Assembly: GCA_963678585.2 (NCBI GenBank)
Contig: CAXXGA010000002.1
Span: forward strand, 1,116,001 to 1,180,000
Reading direction: 5' to 3'
Source: Breoghania sp963678585
GTDB taxonomy: Bacteria > Pseudomonadota > Alphaproteobacteria > Rhizobiales > Stappiaceae
DNA: 64,000 nt
Shown here: positions 62,893 to 64,000 of the stretch, one piece after another
Numbering within the stretch: the first letter of the stretch is position 1
How the letters are laid out: each line of letters opens with the position of its first letter
Translations under genes and position numbers: made by a program
Notes under the pieces: model-generated
Database searches by the model: none
The model's input: only the letters and a program-made list of their open reading frames with translations
What the model was told of the DNA's origin: nothing

Positions 62893-63746
62893 GCACCCCG
62901 CCCTTAGACACTCTCCCGACACCGGCCGTCATCGAAACGCTCGATTATGAAACGGTGCTTGCCGCCAACATCGCCGATGCACAAACCCGGCTGACAGCGG
63001 CGGGGATTGGCTGGGACGTCAACGCGCTCGAAACCGACCCGATCATGATCTTGTTGGAGGCATGGACCTATCGCGAGACCCTGTTGAGAGCCCGCGTCAA
63101 CGATGCGGCGCGCGCCAACCTGCTGGCATTTGCCAACGGGTCAGACCTCGATCACCTTGCGGCGTTTTACGATGTCGCACGACTGGCCGATGAGACCGAC
63201 GACCGGCTGCGGGCCCGGACGCGTCTGACGATCATGGGGCGTTCGGCCGGAGGGCCGGAGGAGCGATACCGGGCCGTGGTTCTGGGCGTCTCGACGCGCG
63301 TTCGCGATGTCGCGATCTGGCGGGAGGCAGGCGATCCGACTGTGCGTGTCTCGGTGCTGACGACCGAAGGTGACGGCGAGGCTGACGCGGCCCTGCTGGC
63401 CGATGTCATGACCGCGCTGAAGCAACCGGATATTCGCGTCGTGTCGGATCGCTTTGCTGTTTCGTCCGCCGTGCAACAGGTCGTCGACGTGACGCTGACC
63501 GTGCGCCTGGAGGCGACGGCCTCGGCGTCGATCCTGACCGACCTGCCGGATCTGATCGCGGCTGACTGGCTGGCCGAGAGCCTGCTCGGGCTGGATCTGA
63601 CGCACTCCTGGCTGATCGCCCATGCCATGCGGGCGGGTGTCACGCGCGTTGAGGTCGTGTCACCCGTCGGCGACGTCGAGGTCGACAGCACGAAGGCAAT
63701 TGCGCTCGGCACGATCACGATCATCGACGGGGGGCGCGGTCGATGA
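62889..63746 (+). CDS. Baseplate J family protein
   Basis: The 285-aa product has gpJ hallmarks: LDYETVLAANIADAQTRLTA, ETLLRARVNDAARANLLAFA, ANGSDLDHLAAFYDVARLAD and GRSAGGPEERYRAVVLG. The C-terminus includes QVVDVTLTVRLEATASASIL. It forms the baseplate wedge with gpW and gpI. It overlaps gpI by 4 nt. Confidence 0.94.
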   Translation: MSTPPLDTLPTPAVIETLDYETVLAANIADAQTRLTAAGIGWDVNALETDPIMILLEAWTYRETLLRARVNDAARANLLAFANGSDLDHLAAFYDVARLADETDDRLRARTRLTIMGRSAGGPEERYRAVVLGVSTRVRDVAIWREAGDPTVRVSVLTTEGDGEADAALLADVMTALKQPDIRVVSDRFAVSSAVQQVVDVTLTVRLEATASASILTDLPDLIAADWLAESLLGLDLTHSWLIAHAMRAGVTRVEVVSPVGDVEVDSTKAIALGTITIIDGGRGR

Positions 63747-64000
63747 CCTCCGTGCTCCCGGCCAATTCGACACCGCTGGAACTCGCCCTCGATGAGGCGG
63801 ACGATGCGCGGTTTGAACTGATCTATCCAGGCGCGGATGCGATCGCGGGCTGGCGCTGGGTCAATCCGCAGTCTCAACTTCTGCCGTGGTTGGTATGGGA
63901 GCACGGGCTCGGCGCGCTTTCGCCCTATGTGCCGAACCTCTACAACCTGATCAACGAAGGCCTGCGCTGGCAGCGGTTGCGTGGCACGCATGCGGCCATG
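63743..64000 (+). CDS. Tail protein I (gpI), 3'-truncated by window edge
   Basis: The reading frame from ATG 63743 is open to the window end (86 codons). It begins MTSVLPANSTPLELALDEAD and contains NPQSQLLPWLVWEHGLGALS, a pattern of P2 gpI-family baseplate proteins (LLPWLAWELSVD-like). The position directly after gpJ and the 4-nt overlap support this. Confidence 0.85.
   Translation, partial: MTSVLPANSTPLELALDEADDARFELIYPGADAIAGWRWVNPQSQLLPWLVWEHGLGALSPYVPNLYNLINEGLRWQRLRGTHAAM

Larger units (their letters stand above)
31936..64000. mobile_element. Temperate mosaic prophage, left 32 kb (right end outside window)
   Basis: The element runs from the tRNA-Pro scar to the window edge: integration module, lysogeny switch, early genes, replication, packaging, head and baseplate. 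The head genes resemble lambda-type genes and the baseplate genes resemble P2-type genes, predicting a contractile-tailed virion. All visible structural genes are open and tightly spaced, suggesting recent or functional integration. Lysis, tail sheath and tail fibre genes are not seen and should lie beyond base 64,000. Confidence 0.93.

Overview
The window is GC-rich chromosomal DNA from an alphaproteobacterium, most likely of the Hyphomicrobiales. This rests on an ExoR-like Sel1-repeat protein, a complex I NDUFS4-type subunit gene, a phage GapR/DUF2312 protein and the general gene style. Genus cannot be told from the sequence alone.

Bases 1 to about 31,900 are ordinary chromosome. In order they hold the 3' end of recJ, a ROK regulator, an exoR-like gene, an ABC-F ATPase, a Tat-exported cyclase-family protein, an M23 peptidase, a DUF455 ferritin-like protein overlapping a peroxiredoxin, a large AsmA-like protein, tyrS, anmK, a GNAT protein divergent from a polysaccharide deacetylase, a CDF metal transporter, a two-gene RND efflux operon with a palindromic upstream site, marC, gyrA, a DUF192 protein, a DUF4326 protein, tRNA-Arg(TCT) and an NDUFS4-type gene. 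Rho-independent terminators separate most convergent pairs.

From about 31,936 to the right edge the window is a prophage whose right end is not included. Its left end is a 3' fragment of tRNA-Pro(TGG), the expected attL scar. A leftward early block follows: integrase, an excisionase-like protein overlapping it in another frame, HNH nuclease, Gp37/Gp68 protein, MazG-like protein, AAA ATPase, a GapR-Rmf fusion and tiny membrane proteins. The switch region (38.4-39.9 kb) holds a WYL-type gene, an XRE repressor and a Cro-like protein. Three matching 14-bp operators sit on the presumed promoters there.

The rightward early block (40.1-52.4 kb) encodes a CII-like protein, several HTH proteins, an MT-A70 adenine methyltransferase, a C5-cytosine methyltransferase, a CHC2/Toprim primase and a P4-type primase-helicase. 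An iteron-rich candidate origin follows. Two membrane-protein genes run against this block: a pentapeptide-repeat protein bounded by 96-bp imperfect direct repeats, and a two-TM protein. They look like morons (lysogen-expressed cargo).

A promoter-like site and a terminator precede the late genes. These combine a lambda-like head (TerS, TerL/GpA, portal, gpW, ClpP-type protease with a nested scaffold start, gpD, gpE) with a P2-like contractile tail and baseplate (gpV, gpW/gp25, gpJ, gpI). The element is therefore predicted to be a mosaic temperate myovirus. No interrupted structural gene was seen in the visible part.
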